A DNA stretch of 64,000 nucleotides from Petrolisthes cinctipes (Eukaryota > Arthropoda > Malacostraca > Decapoda > Porcellanidae). The notes under the pieces were generated by a model. It did no database searches. It was given only the letters and a program-made list of their open reading frames with translations, and was not told the DNA's origin. Below are positions 1 through 11,222 of the stretch, in pieces. The translations under genes were made by a program, and so were the position numbers. Position 1 is the stretch's first letter, and every line of letters starts with the position of its first letter. The DNA lies in assembly GCA_033782935.1 (NCBI GenBank), contig JAWQEG010004803.1:103507-167506 (forward strand). Direction: 5' to 3'.

Positions 1-35
<35 letters not shown>
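1..35. repeat. Poly(T) tract at window edge
   Basis: Thirty-five T in a row, probably the tail of a retroposed element (or intronic tract) upstream of the TMLHE exon. Confidence 0.8.
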
Positions 36-36
<1 letters not shown>

Positions 37-144
37 AGGAGGAACCATGATTACCCAAATTTGGCTGTAACTCCCAGGTTTAGTGGAGGACTCCTTCTCA
101 GGTATGGAGTTTGTTGTAAGTAGTCTGTATACATAACTTTACAG

Positions 145-284
145 GTATGGTGCTTCTGATTGACAACTGGCGCATTATGCACGGCCGCAACAAGTTTAGT
201 GGAATGCGGATCATGTGTGGCTGTTACTTTGACAATGATGATTTCTCCAGTGCAGCTCGGGTCTTGGGAATCCAGTTAGAGTGA
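145..284 (+). CDS. TMLHE: Trimethyllysine dioxygenase, last coding exon (partial gene)
   Basis: An acceptor (ctttacag, ending at 144) opens a frame that reads MVLLIDNWRIMHGRNKFSG, then MRIMCGCYFDNDDFSSAARV and LGIQLE, to a TGA at 282-284. This matches the C-terminus of Fe(II)/2-oxoglutarate-dependent trimethyllysine dioxygenase. In that family the His of the DNWR..HGR block is the third iron ligand, an Arg in this region binds 2-oxoglutarate, and the CGCY block follows. The enzyme hydroxylates N6-trimethyllysine in mitochondria, the first step of carnitine synthesis. The paralogue gamma-butyrobetaine dioxygenase lacks the LCGCY-type ending, so TMLHE is preferred. The exon enters in phase 1; upstream exons lie outside the window. 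The 3' UTR probably runs to about 690. Confidence 0.85.
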
Positions 285-690
285 GAGGGAGTTGGAGATT
301 TTGTTATGCAATTAGAGTGAAAGTAAGCAGTTTTGTTGCCTGGCCAGGCAGCCCTTGTCCTTGAGGAAGGCCATGGCTTGGAATGGACTTTCCCATAGAA
401 CCCTCAAGGAATGTAAGTTTTGTTGTTGGTGAATGTGGTTGTGTGCAGTGTAAGTATTCCATAATGTGTGGGGGATTGTGTTACATCCTGGACAGACTTC
501 TCCATGCTTCCTTTTTGGATGGTAGGTGTTGTACCATGAAACTATACAGGGAGATATTTTACAATAGAGTGTTAACTGATTAATAGTTTATAATCTTTTG
601 TTGTTCTGTTTGAGTATGGGATTATTATTATTGTCCATGATATGTATTTTGTGTAAGTAAAAATAAAACTAAGAATTTTATTCTGCTTTT
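285..690 (+). other. Putative 3' UTR of the TMLHE-like gene
   Basis: Noncoding stretch after the TGA. The first good poly(A) signal in sense is AATAAA at 662-667, about 380 bases after the stop. A 66-codon frame inside it (383-583) has no recognisable features and is treated as chance. Confidence 0.5.
662..667 (+). terminator. Candidate poly(A) signal AATAAA for TMLHE
   Basis: Canonical AATAAA followed by T-rich sequence (ttttattctgcttttttt), in sense with the upstream stop codon. Confidence 0.5.
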
Positions 691-862
691 TTTAGATTTT
701 TTTATTTTACACTGAAAACATAAATCTCATACATGAAAATAGTATACTAAAAGTTTTATACATGAATGTTGAGATGACTCACAAGGAGTTACTGAACTAA
801 AGTTTGAATATAGTTACCTGTGGTAGCAAAGTTCCCTCCACTGCCACCACCTCTGGAAATGA

Positions 863-993
863 GGCCCGTATGCAAGAATATCCATGGTGCTGACGATAGC
901 ATGGTACTGGTACGATGGCTCTATTGTGTGTCTATGGAGTCATTGTACCAATACAACATTGTCAACACCTTGAATGTTCTTGCATACGGCCCT
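863..993. mobile_element. Foldback element, GGCCGTATGCAAGAA family, copy 1
   Basis: Imperfect palindrome. The left arm reads ggcccgtatgcaagaatat and continues through tggtactggtacgatggct. The right arm is its reverse complement, ending gaatgttcttgcatacggcc. Arms are about 60 bases with a short centre. The same unit recurs near 7,384-7,502 and 25,850-25,982. No coding capacity; it fits a foldback MITE. Confidence 0.7.
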
Positions 994-1225
994 GAAAATG
1001 AGAGGGTGGAAGAATGTTTGCGAGGAGTTTGGGAGGAAGAGGAGGAATGAATGCAAGAAGTGTGGGAAAAGGGAAGGCTTCAAACACACATGGTGTGGTG
1101 GTGACCCCAGACTACATCACTAACTGAGTGAAAGTTGCCACTTCACCAGATTATTTAATTTTCAACCTCGAAGTTGGTCAACTAACCCCTTCACTGCATC
1201 ATTTGAACGTCAGAAGTTTGCTCAT

Positions 1226-1375
1226 TTCAGGTCTCTGTACTGATGGATGGGGTTGTAGGGTTGCTATTTTGGGTTTTTCCATATTTTGTTGTCTGTCTGT
1301 AGGGAGTTGTGCACTGGTGCTAGAGCCTCCCTACCCATGGAAAAAAGGGATATGGGATATTTCGAAATATAGGAG
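1226..1375 (+). mobile_element. (GAT)n-tailed SINE-like repeat, degraded copy
   Basis: Shares the core gcactggtgctagagcctcc followed by taccc.tggaaaaa.ggga.atggg with copies at 39,200-39,405 (+) and 43,157-43,345 (-). Those copies end in (GAT)n, which suggests a retroposed element with a trinucleotide tail. Confidence 0.55.
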
Positions 1376-1399
1376 GAGGAGGCTGTATTGTATTTAGAA

Positions 1400-2399
1400 G
1401 AAGAAATAACACAAGGAGGAAATGCAAGTACAGTTGTGGACATAAGTTTCAATATACATACGGATAACTCAAATTGCTGACAATTGTTTTCACCTTCTCA
1501 TTATGATTTTATTGTTCACCACAGCCACAAGTGTCAAATGTATGTCCTACATCATAATTATATGATCAGGCAAGAAAAAGACAAAAGGTGATATTATTAA
1601 TCTCCTTTTTCAAGGAAAAGATCTCTTCATCACTCATTATTTATGGTGTCATATTTGATGCGAGTTATAATCAGTTTTGAATTTGATTGATTGAAGTCAA
1701 ACTCTGCCCTGTGATTGGTCGATGCATACGGAATGCATGGCTGTGATTGGCTGACCGACGACATGACATCACATCACCTCCCAGAGATAATCTTTCATAC
1801 TCCGGTGTAAGTTAACGCTGTGGATAGTGGTATTAAGATACAATAATAGTGAACTGATTTAGGTTTCATTTTATATATTTTTAGTAAACCCATGTGGTGG
1901 TATATAAGAATTGATGATGATAACCCATTTATTTTAATTATGTATTTTTTAACCTTAGATAATTATCCAATTTATAATTTTTTTCCTCATTATTTTTAGG
2001 ACCAGTGATGACCAACTCAACCAATGGAGGTGTGAGGAGGGCATGTAGAGGGCAAAGAACCCCAATGGAAGACCAAGGAGGGACATTGAACAGGTTACAA
2101 CACATTATATCTTTTATTTAATTTCTATAGCTTCCTTCATTTCTCGTTTCTTGTAATTACTTTCAGTTATTTCCTTCCGTTCAATTCTTCCATTTTTCCT
2201 GTTTCTTTCTCATCAATTTATAAATAAATTATAATATATGGTACAGAGTTTGTCAAATTTTCGGATGCTTGATAATATATATTTTTGCATTATTTGATAT
2301 TCTAAAATGAGATCCAAACTACAAACATTTTTTTTGTGCATTCTTTTAATACTGGTAAATTAACCTAAGGTCCAAAATCCAAATAATTATAATTTCCAT
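1400..2399. other. Intergenic stretch, no gene seen
   Basis: No sustained coding frame. Two inverted CCAAT boxes (gattggtc near 1,714 and gattggct near 1,746) sit close together but no adjacent gene is recognised. A GA-rich exon-like patch at about 2,000-2,092 is flanked by AG and GT but has no conserved frame. Confidence 0.4.
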
Positions 2400-2438
2400 T
2401 TTTTTTTTTTTTTTTAATATATATATATATATATATAC
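2400..2438. repeat. Poly(T) plus (AT)n microsatellite
   Basis: A T tract runs directly into aatatatatatatatatat; simple sequence. Confidence 0.85.
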
Positions 2439-2556
2439 AGTCAATGCCAAAAATGAGGATAAAAACATTGTGCAATCACAGGGTCATCATAACCACACTG
2501 GCAATAATGTCATAGTTACTTTTTAGTATTTTGTTGGCATTCCACACTTCCAGTCT

Positions 2557-2746
2557 TTTTGGGACAGAATCAGCGAACACACAGAATTTCAAGTTACACC
2601 GTAGAAAACTTGTATTTGAGGTAAAACAGTTGCACTCGTTTTGGGACAAAATCAGCGAACACACACAATTTCAAGTTAAACCGTAGAAAACTTGTATTTA
2701 AGGTAAAACAGTTGCACTCGTTTTGGGACAGAATCAGCGAACACAG
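2557..2746. repeat. 82-bp tandem repeat, 2.3 copies
   Basis: Units beginning ttttgggacagaatcagcga start at 2,557, 2,639 and 2,721, giving a period of 82. The copies differ at only a few bases (for example acagaatttcaagttacacc versus acacaatttcaagttaaacc), so the duplication is fairly recent. Confidence 0.9.
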
Positions 2747-4319
2747 ATTGCTAATCATGCTATCCTTCTGATTACTTTTTACACATCAAGTCCCAAATAG
2801 TATGTGTGTAAACAAGAGCTTATAGTACACAGCACATCCAAACTGGGATGCTAACCTCTTATTAATTCTCAGGTTGGACATATTGAATTGAGGATAATGG
2901 AAGACTGCTAGAGGCCTGGAAGACCCTGTAGGATGAAGGAGAAGATGAAAGGTGGGACAGTGAGCATGAAGAAAATAGAAGGAAAAGAGGGATGGTTGAA
3001 GAATTGAAAGGAGGGACATTTCAAGACTTCTGTAGTTAATCCAGTACCCTGAAGATTGGTCCAGTGTTACTCAAAAACTTCATTTGAATACACTGTCATT
3101 TTCTCTGCAGGTTTGTTCTGGTTTCTTTCTGGGTGTTTTGTATTTCATTCTCCACTATTCTTATTCCATAACAGACAGATAGTAATTGTAATAGACAAGT
3201 TTTACATTTTTTCTGTAATAATAATTGTGATAAGAATACAGCTCCAAAAGCATTTCATTCAAATTGGACATGTTATATTCCTTCTCATAAATTTTCTCTC
3301 ATTATTTATACCACCCACATTAATTGGCTTGTATTATGTTGCAGAGTCCATTTCTACAAGAGGCTTTTGAACCTTTGCAGTTTGTTGCCCACTGTGTTCA
3401 TCCATCCTTCCATCCATCTACAGCAACAGTACAGGCATCACTAGTTACTGTGAGTGTTTATGGAGCTACATTGTTTTCTGTGTGTTTGTATAATGTAATG
3501 TATGCAGCTTGGGTTTGGAAATGTACACTCATGACAAAAGCTATCTGTATTTTTTATATTTTGCTCAAATCTATGATGCAATTCCCAGATGCATTGTTTT
3601 TGGTGAGTGTACAGTAAGTAACTTAAAAACAGAATGTGATTTATTCATGTGCTTATGAGATGGTCAGCTAATGTTGGTAGGTTTAATTAAGGGGATAGTT
3701 TGGAGGAATCACTTGCTCCAGATTTGCCATCACTATACTACTCCAATAACATTTCAATATTAAGAATTGGTTGTATGTCCAACATAGAATCTTTAAGTTC
3801 TCAATATTTTGGGTTCATAATACACTTGTGAACTAACCTTAAATCAAGGTCTTTCAGGTCTGCAGTGACAAAAGTGAAGACCTCAAAAAGCATCACAAGA
3901 AGGAAGCCAAAGAGGACAAGCAGAAAACTGAAGAAGGAAGAGGACAAGCACTAGTACTCAAGAAGGTAGACAAGTGGAGAACTGAAAGGAGCAAGATGAA
4001 ACTATAATAAATGAACTATATATAATGGTGTATGTAGAGGAAAAATATATATATATAAAATTTTCCATTACTTCTTTTAATCGAGAAATTATTTATATCA
4101 TCCCACCAGGTATTACATAAAACTTATAGATACCTGAAAGGGTGTACAGTTCAAATAAAATTGCTGATATGAAGACATCAAGCTCCAATATAATATCAGC
4201 ATTGCAAAGAGACCTAGAGAAGCTGTGTGTGTTCCTCTAAACAGTCTCGGAAAAGACTTTTGAAACTACTACTTGACACAGGGTGTCCAGAAATTCCTTG
4301 TGTATAATTAAATTATGAA
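2747..4319. other. Intergenic stretch with repeat fragments
   Basis: A GA-rich patch (2,870-3,015) distantly resembles the dispersed repeat at 29,380-29,530. A half-copy of the TTAA MITE (tttggaggaatcacttgctcc) lies at about 3,690-3,755. A short Lys-rich frame at about 3,858-3,965 is not recognisable. Open frames at 3,056-3,617 are hydrophobic chance frames without gene structure. Confidence 0.35.
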
Positions 4320-4485
4320 AGATTTGAGGGAAAATTTCTTGGTTAATTGGAGGGTTACCAATTCCTCCAAACTAGCTCAGGAAACATATTGCCTAAATGC
4401 TATTAATAGGGAATCTGTTTTGTGACATAGTTTGGTTAACTCTGTAACCCTCCAATTTACCATCAAGAGTAAATCCCTTTAAAAC
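4320..4485. mobile_element. Degraded palindromic MITE (subfamily C)
   Basis: Left half reads gggttaccaattcctccaaa ctagctcagg; right half reads tgacatagtttggttaactc tgtaaccctccaattta. The halves are imperfect reverse complements and match the element at 11,223-11,503. Confidence 0.5.
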
Positions 4486-4700
4486 TACACAAGGAATTTA
4501 GGGAAGCGTCGTTCTTATATTATTTCATGTAAATATTCGGCATTCCATTAGAGAAAACTGAACTACTGAACCCAAACAAAGTTTTCCAATGTAAGGGAGA
4601 AATTAACCTCTACATAGAAGGATTGTTTGAATTTATTGCATGTCCATCTCCAATGATGGACATGCATTAAATTTCAAGAAATACTGCAATGCTGATACTG

Positions 4701-4859
4701 TTAAAGGAATAGTATACTTTTGGTACATTGAAGCTTCTTGATTTCTCCAAAGTATGCCAGGAAACAGGACCAGATTAACAAAAATAATTGTGGCCGGTTG
4801 GGTGGAATAGTTTGTAGGAATCAGATGCTCCAGATTTACCAACACTAATATCTCCTTAA
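4701..4859. mobile_element. TTAA-flanked palindromic MITE, subfamily A
   Basis: Begins ttaaaggaatagtatactttt and ends in ccttaa. The inner left arm (gattyctccaaagtatgcca) pairs with the right arm (gaatagtttgtaggaatcag). Sister copies are at 5,420, 7,872, 8,930 and 61,767. Confidence 0.7.
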
Positions 4860-5419
4860 ATTGGGACTGAGAAATGATATCATGGAAATTTAAACAGCCT
4901 GAACTGAAGGCAGGAAATGCAAAGTTTGAAGATTATGATTAAGTCAGGTGTTTACTTTTACCATCTTTGTACCATATGCCTCCATATAGCCTGGTACAAG
5001 TTTCTGTATAACTGAACTGGATTTAATATATTGTTTTACTGCCTTCTGATTCAACCTTTGGTCTGGTCTTGTGTTCAGTCAATGTATAACTTGGATAAAT
5101 AGTAAGTTACATAAAATTCAAGGGATGCAGTAATGGGTCCTTATGAATTTCAGGAAAATTATCATTACTTTCAAAATTATAACACTTGTAATTATGACCT
5201 TGAAAACAAATTACAAAACTTTTTATGAAATATAAATTTGAAGAGCCTGTCCATTACATTTCTTCCATATGTGATTGTAAAGACAATGGTGTCAAATGTT
5301 AAGTATACCAAACACAAATACCAAACAATAACTCCACAATATACTATAACAACACTTCCTAAACCAGTGCAATAAACCAGACAAACTAAGAAAAGGTAGC
5401 AAGATAAAACTGATTAAGC

Positions 5420-5597
5420 TTAAAGGGGGTAGTAGTGTTGGGAAATCAGGAGTAACTGGATTCCTCTAAACTATTTCAAGCAACAAAAGGCCACCATAGA
5501 TATTGTTAATAAATCAGGTCCTGTTTGTTTCCTGGAATACTTTGGAGGAGGAATCAAAGTGCTCCAATGTACCAAACAAAACTATACTATCCCTTAA
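5420..5597. mobile_element. TTAA-flanked palindromic MITE, subfamily A (reverse)
   Basis: Begins ttaaagggggtagtagtgtt and ends ctatcccttaa. It carries ggattcctccaaactatttc in one arm and atactttggaggaggaatca in the other. Confidence 0.7.
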
Positions 5598-5696
5598 TTA
5601 ATCCAACTCTGATACGACACTGCTATGAGAAAATCAAGACTTTGGTATGAAAGTGTTGTTATGTCTGATGTCCTCATATTATAAGTATCATCTCAC

Positions 5697-5792
5697 CATT
5701 TACCAGACACTGTAGTAACAACTGTAGTAGGGATGCCAGCCAGTGATGAAGTTCCAATGTGATGTGTCTTCATAATAACTTCATTACACAAC
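5697..5792 (-). CDS. Candidate coding exon, unassigned
   Basis: On the minus strand a good acceptor (ttctgttgcag) opens a 96-nt segment that ends at a GTGAGA donor. One frame is open throughout and reads LCNEVIMKTHHIGTSSLAGI followed by PTTVVTTVSGK. I do not recognise the product. No flanking exon with a matching phase could be fixed, so this could be one exon of an unseen gene or a pseudogene remnant. Confidence 0.25.
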
Positions 5793-6324
5793 CTGCAACA
5801 GAACCAAAGTACATGTAAGTGTCACACATTCAACTTCAATCCACTTTTTCTTTTGCAAAAATTTTCAATTCTCTTTCACCTACACTCTCTAAAGTTATGC
5901 ACAGACAAATGCCATTCTTTCCATTACTTTTATAGATACATCTCCTATGCAGTCAACCATAAGAACAGCAAAGATCAAGTTTGTTAATGGAAATGGAACA
6001 CTACTTGAAGTCACTGTGGTGATACCATCATGACCAATGTATATATAGCTCCATGGCTCGCTTGGCAGTGACGCAGCCAATTATACATCAGTACATCACC
6101 ATTTTTCAGGCAATAAAGTTAATTAATTCAAAACATTCAGTTTCTGATACATACATATCTGTTTTGGTAAAGGCATAACTATATACTGTACAGTCCAGTA
6201 TATGGTCGGTCGACATAGGATATAAATGTATGGTATAGAGATGGTAATTAGAGTTTTGTACAAAATCAACTAGCTTCACCTCTCAGGCTGTAGGCCTTTG
6301 TGATGATGCACCCGGAAAATCTCC

Positions 6325-6417
6325 ACATAAGTCGGATATACATCCAACTTATGCGGAGTATCCGAGTTAACCGATATCTGACTTAAACCTACCTGACTTA
6401 GCGAGGGTTTACTGTAT
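6325..6417 (-). mobile_element. Terminal fragment of a pogo/Tigger-like DNA transposon
   Basis: Reading the minus strand, TA is followed by CAGTAAACCCTCGCTAAGTC AGG. This is the CAG...CCCTCG start typical of Tigger/pogo ends and resembles the element at 42,459-43,127. Only one end is recognisable. Confidence 0.4.
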
Positions 6418-6730
6418 ATTTATACAGTAAATGAACAAAAAAAAAAATTATGTATTGGTACATACTGGAATGCTAAGAGATACAATATTCTTCTATCCAT
6501 ATAAACATACAAATCATGACTTTCATACTCTCTAGTTATACTAGTAATCGATATATTGTCTCAGTCTACCTCACCAGTCTATTGAACAGGTAGTCTCTTC
6601 CACTACCAAATTTGTAGGGCACACACACACACACTTGACAACACTGAAGTTGAGGAGACTGTACCATAATGTAGTTTATGACTTAAGTCAAGACAGCAGT
6701 ACTTTCATTGGCGGCTGTACAACAACTTAC

Positions 6731-6835
6731 CATTTCTATAACAGCAACAGTAAGAAGGTCCAATGTGTTGTATGTTGTAGACACTGTATCTTCACTATCA
6801 ATGGCAGAAGCTCCAGCCCCCTCACTTCACTCAAA
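6731..6835 (-). CDS. Candidate coding exon, unassigned
   Basis: A minus-strand segment ends at a strong donor (ATG|GTAAGT at 6,731) with a pyrimidine-containing acceptor region upstream (start near 6,825-6,845, approximate). One frame reads GAGASAIDSEDTVSTTYNTL followed by DLLTVAVIEM. It looks coding-like but is unrecognised, and its phase does not join cleanly to the 5,697-5,792 candidate. Confidence 0.22.
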
Positions 6836-7383
6836 ACAGAAGAATCAGTCTGCAACACATCACAAGCATTGGTAAAACAAACTCATCTGCTAATCAACAT
6901 AATAATAATTTTGGCTAAAATTATACATATCTTTCAACATTCGGTAGTAAAAACCTATCCTATGACTTGAATTATGAAGCTGTATAAACACCAACAAACA
7001 CCGTATATCAATAACTACTTTTGACTTTATATTTTCTGCTATACAAAAGACTAAATGAAAGCATGTGTACAGAATCATTAATAATACTGTGAGTCATTAG
7101 ATAACATGTACAGAATGGTTAATAATACTGTGAGTAATTAGATAACAGAGTCATGTATCTCTCCACTAGGGAGGTCTACTGTATATATAAGTTGACTGTT
7201 GGTATGAAGTCAAATACACAGCTTTGTGCTATTGTACTCTTAACTACATCCCTATTTTCCATATTTCTTTAACCAATAGAAAGAAACTCAGATAAATGGT
7301 ATAGGAATTACCCCAATAGAGATGTTCAGAACAAGGCAGTTATTCTTCACAGCTACAGATACAAGAAATTTTAAACAACTATG

Positions 7384-7502
7384 GGCCATATGCAAAAACA
7401 TTCATGGTGTTGACGATGGTTTGGTATCAGTACAATGACTCAACAGACATCCTACAGAGCCATCATATCAGTACCACACCATCATTTTTTAATACGGGGC
7501 TA
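7384..7502. mobile_element. Foldback element, GGCCGTATGCAAGAA family, copy 2
   Basis: Begins gggccatatgcaaaaacatt, continues through tggtgttgacgatgg, then returns as accacaccatca ... atacgggg. It is a more diverged palindrome than copy 1. Confidence 0.6.
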
Positions 7503-7871
7503 CAATATATAATATATATATAAGACTTGACAGAAAACTCACCAACTCTTCAACAATGACAACAGCAACTAGGCAAGCTGACTCCTGTTATATGCTGAAA
7601 GTTTGTGCATTGTAACACCAACACCATCTTCACACAAATGCAGTCCAAATCAGTTCAAGCTTCATCCTGAAATACAATGTACTTATAAGTATTTAGAATT
7701 AGCCAGACCTACCCTAACTTAACCTAAAGCAAAGCTACTGTACGATAAACTGATTTTCACTAACGCTTTGAAATGTATTCCAAATTAAATACCACGACAG
7801 AAGAAAACCCCATAACCATTTGACAATAGTTATTTACTGAATGATGTTGACCAACACCACCATTCATTCAT

Positions 7872-8038
7872 TTAAGGGGAGAATATACTTTTGGGACGGT
7901 ACATTAGAGCACCTCGATTCCTTCAGAGTATGCTAGGAAACAGTACCAGCTTAACAAAAATAATGGTGGTATGTTGCTTAGAATAGTTTGGAGGAATTGG
8001 GTTTCTCCAGATTAAGTAACACTGTACTACCCCTTTAA
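7872..8038. mobile_element. TTAA-flanked palindromic MITE, subfamily A
   Basis: Begins ttaaggggagaatatactttt, ends tactacccctttaa, with the conserved central arms (ttccttcagagtatgctagg / aatagtttggaggaatt). Confidence 0.75.
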
Positions 8039-8929
8039 TTAACTCACAATAGCAAGGGGTGACGAGGACACTGGTGGAGTATCAGGCCAGGGGAGGTGGA
8101 GGTGGAGGTGAAGTGGAGTACCATACAGTGACTCGTGGGGGGTAGGGGGTAGCATTTGGATGTGGTGGAAGAGAGATTGATTGATTGATATTAGGCGGTG
8201 TAACAGCGAAGTCATATAGCGCCAGATAAAGGTGATTGATAGGTGAAACAGCAAGCAGGAAGGAAATGCAGTAGAAAGAAAAGAGGGACAATTTGATGGA
8301 AGAGAGTAAAGTTATCCATAATGCAATATTATCTATGGACTAATTGAAATACAGGTAAAGTTTCATTCTACAAACAATTATTATACAAGAAAATGATGAT
8401 ACAAGCTGCAGGAATTAAGAATGAAGAACGAGTACAAGAAAAACATATTTAAAAAGAAATTAATATCTCGGTGTAAGTTATTGCTATATATCGCGATACA
8501 CCCTGTATATATTGTAGCAATGCCAGAATGACAACAAATATGCAAGAAATATGTCTATTATTCAATCCCCTCAAATAGTGGTCTAACAACGACGACACAA
8601 TAACCCAAACTAGCGAAATTCATAATGCTCTCTCAATTTCAATATATATATATAGTTTGCTGCAGTCCTGATTAGGTCAGGTGTACCTAATTATATTTAA
8701 TGTGTTATAGTGTTTTTCAGACGAATCTGTAGTTCATATCTGGCAAAAATGACTGTTTTTAGAGATTGGGTGATATCTCCCAAAACACCCATTTGCGACA
8801 GATGTGAACAACAGATTAGTTAAAAACACACTATAAAACATTGCATTCTGAAAACCTTCAGTCAAAATGACATGGACAATTATTTTTTTTTTATATATTT
8901 TTTTTTTGTATATTCATAACAAGCTAACC
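8039..8929. other. Intergenic stretch, no supported gene
   Basis: Two overlapping minus-strand frames (8,039-8,291) are open but low-complexity (His/Pro-rich). They abut the MITE and lack splice context, so they are not called. The remainder is AT-rich, with T tracts at 8,884-8,907. Confidence 0.4.
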
Positions 8930-9089
8930 TTAAGGGGTGTAGTAGTGTTAGCAAATTTGAAGCAACTGATTCCTCCAAACTATTCTTAGCAACAGGCCAC
9001 CAGTATTTTTATCCATCTGGTCCTGTTTCCTGGCATACTTTGGAAGAATCAGAGCACTCCAATGTAACAAAATTATATGACTCCCTTAA
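8930..9089. mobile_element. TTAA-flanked palindromic MITE, subfamily A (reverse)
   Basis: Begins ttaaggggtgtagtagtgtt and ends gactcccttaa. It has gattcctccaaactattctt in one arm and catactttggaagaatcaga in the other. Confidence 0.75.
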
Positions 9090-9111
9090 TTAACTTACAC
9101 TGGATGTTTCC

Positions 9112-9895
9112 CCGGTAAATATTGAAAGAATAACCGTTATTGCGTACGGTTTTTCTACCTTCATTACCCACTTATTTAGACCATTCTAAGACTATTTTCT
9201 TCTATGGCATTTCTTCCGCAAATTGTTAAGAATTACCGTTTTGCAGCAGTGTTGCCAGATCCGGCTGGGTCCCAGTATATTGCCCCAGTCATTTATTGTA
9301 CTTTATCACGATTATTTCCCGGTAGTTTGCCCAGGTTAGGTCCCGGTAGTCTGATGCGGTCTAGGTCTAGGTTAGGTTAGGTAAGGTCAGGTAAGGTCAG
9401 GCTAATTTCAAAATAGTCTTAGAATAGTCTAAATTAGTGGGTTATGAAGGTAGAAAAACCGTGGTATTTATTGAAAGAATTACCGTTTTGCAGCAGTGTT
9501 GCCAGATCCGGCTGGGTCCCAGTATTTTACCCCTGTCATTTATTGTACTTTATCACGATTATTTCCCGGTACTTTGCCCAGGTTAGGTTCCGGTAGTTTG
9601 CCCAGGTTAGGTCCCGGTAGTCTGATGCGGTCTAGGTTAGGTTAGGTCAGGTCAGGTAAGGTCAGGCTAATTTCAAAATGCCCCATTTGAATATCTTGGA
9701 AATGGGGCATTTGCGGAGGAAATGCCATAGAAGAAAATAGTCTTAGAATGGTCTAAATAAGTGGGTAATGAAGGTAGAAAAAACGTACGCAATAACGGTA
9801 ATTCTTTCAATATTTACCTTAGTGGGTTATGAAGGTAGAAAAACCGTACGCAATAACAGTAATTCTTTCAATATTTACCAAATACAGTTTCCCCT
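9112..9895. mobile_element. Cluster of CCGGTAG/TTAGG-type repeat units with inverted flanks
   Basis: The left flank reads ggtaaatattgaaagaataa then ccgttattgcgtacgg. The right flank is its inverse (gtacgcaataacggtaattc ... caatatttacc). Between them are two forward copies of a core: cagtgttgccagatccggct, a run of tttcccggtagtttgcccag, ggttaggttaggt-type sequence, and a short palindrome at ccccatttgaatatcttgga aatggggca. Related units lie at 10,472-10,765 and 25,005-25,795. No ORF; probably a nonautonomous DNA element. Confidence 0.7.
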
Positions 9896-10131
9896 TCAGT
9901 CCTGCTGGTTCCCTATACATACATATATACATACATACGTTAATTTATATATTATTTATTATGTTACCTGTAATTCCTTCTTATAGTAGAGTCTGTAACC
10001 ACAACGACATCATCTTGGTGTTCTGTGGGTGAGTGTCATCTAATTCTGTAGGCTTAGAATGATATAAATGAGAAAATTGAACTTCTTCCTGCTCTTGAAA
10101 TTTTGGGCACAAACTTAAATATAAATATTGC

Positions 10132-10348
10132 AATCAGTGTTGCAAGGTGTGCTTGACAAAATTTCCCCAACTTCAACCTCAGAATTTTCATTTTTACTTC
10201 AGAAATTCCCTGTTTTACTCTTGAATATTGACGTCTTTTTGGTACAGTATTTCGTCTGGTAGAAATTTCCCTGTTTACTCTTGAACAATCTTTATATAAT
10301 TTCCCTGTATAGACTTCAATTTTCCTACACCTGGCAATACTGATTGTA
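10132..10348. mobile_element. CAGTGTTGC-ended nonautonomous element
   Basis: Runs from aatcagtgttgc to ggcaatactgatt, an inverted terminal pair. The interior (aaatttccccaacttcaacc ... ttactcttgaacaatcttta tataatttcc) matches 26,251-26,645. Confidence 0.6.
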
Positions 10349-10471
10349 AATGTCATCCAGATACGGTCGTGAATTATGCTTTTTTCAACGGCTCCTACTT
10401 TTTGATGAAGTTTTGAAAGGTCTTTTATTCCAATTTAATAGTTTTTTTTTTTCTAGGTTTTCTCTAAGATT

Positions 10472-10765
10472 TTCGGTAAATATTGAAAGAATTACCGTTA
10501 TTGGGTACGGTTTTTCTACCTTCATTGCCCACTTATTTAGACCATTCTAAAACTATTTTCTTCTACGGCATTTCCTCCACAAATTTCCAAGATATTCAAA
10601 TAGGGTATTTTGAAATTAGCCTGACCTTACCTAACATAACCTAGACCGCATCAGACTACCGGGACCTAACCTGGGCAAACTACCGGGACCTAACCTGGGT
10701 AAACTACCGGGAAATGACCGTGGTAAAGCACAGGAAATGACCGGGGCTAAATACCAGATGTTCTC
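10472..10765 (-). mobile_element. CCGGTAG/TTAGG-type repeat unit, reverse copy
   Basis: Begins ggtaaatattgaaagaatta, contains cctgaccttacctaacataa and repeated ctaccgggacctaacctggg. This is the reverse complement of the unit at 25,005-25,315. Confidence 0.75.
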
Positions 10766-10769
10766 TGAT

Positions 10770-11222
10770 GTTATAAATAGCGTAATCTTCACAGTCCAGC
10801 AAAACATATTCTAGTGTTCTGCTGTTGATAGCCACAACCACTTCATGCATGGCCACTCACATCTATATTTCGTAATTAATTTAAGAAAGACTGTGTTGTG
10901 TTTATGAAATATTACGTTATCTATGAATATCAGTTGAAATGTAAAGGTCTCCAGCCTGAACTGTCACTATACTCATTTGTCATTACATGGAAACGAATAT
11001 CGCAGCTTGATCACTTTCCTATTACTCATATCAGAGGTCTGTTTGGATGGGTCTTTCACTACCCACACATAAGTACTTTTCATGTCTGCAGGATCTCAAT
11101 TAAACTTTTCAAAATATTACATAACTGTACTTAAACCACAACTTTTTGTGTTAATCTTTTATTGTTATTAAAATATAAATGTTAATTCATCCATATTCAT
11201 CATATATCTGCATTCATCTAGT
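10770..11222. other. Intergenic, nothing supported
   Basis: AT-rich sequence. A 78-codon frame at 10,898-11,134 has no recognisable domain or splice context. Confidence 0.4.

Larger units (their letters stand above)
5860..7380. other. Intergenic stretch, weak exon candidates only
   Basis: Apart from the candidate exon and transposon end listed separately, this holds a 44-bp direct duplication at about 7,065-7,150 (taataatactgtgagt.attagataaca) and a short (CA)n at 6,620. Open frames at 6,635-6,970 lack gene structure. Confidence 0.4.

Noticed and set aside
6635..6970. 111-codon + strand frame
   Set aside because: No domain; overlaps a better (still weak) exon candidate on the opposite strand.
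4701..9089. CRISPR-like array of spaced repeats
   Set aside because: Units are long palindromic MITEs at irregular spacing in a eukaryotic genome.
9355..9420. Interstitial telomere tract
   Set aside because: TTAGG-like words are degenerate and belong to a dispersed repeat unit found four times, not a true telomeric array.
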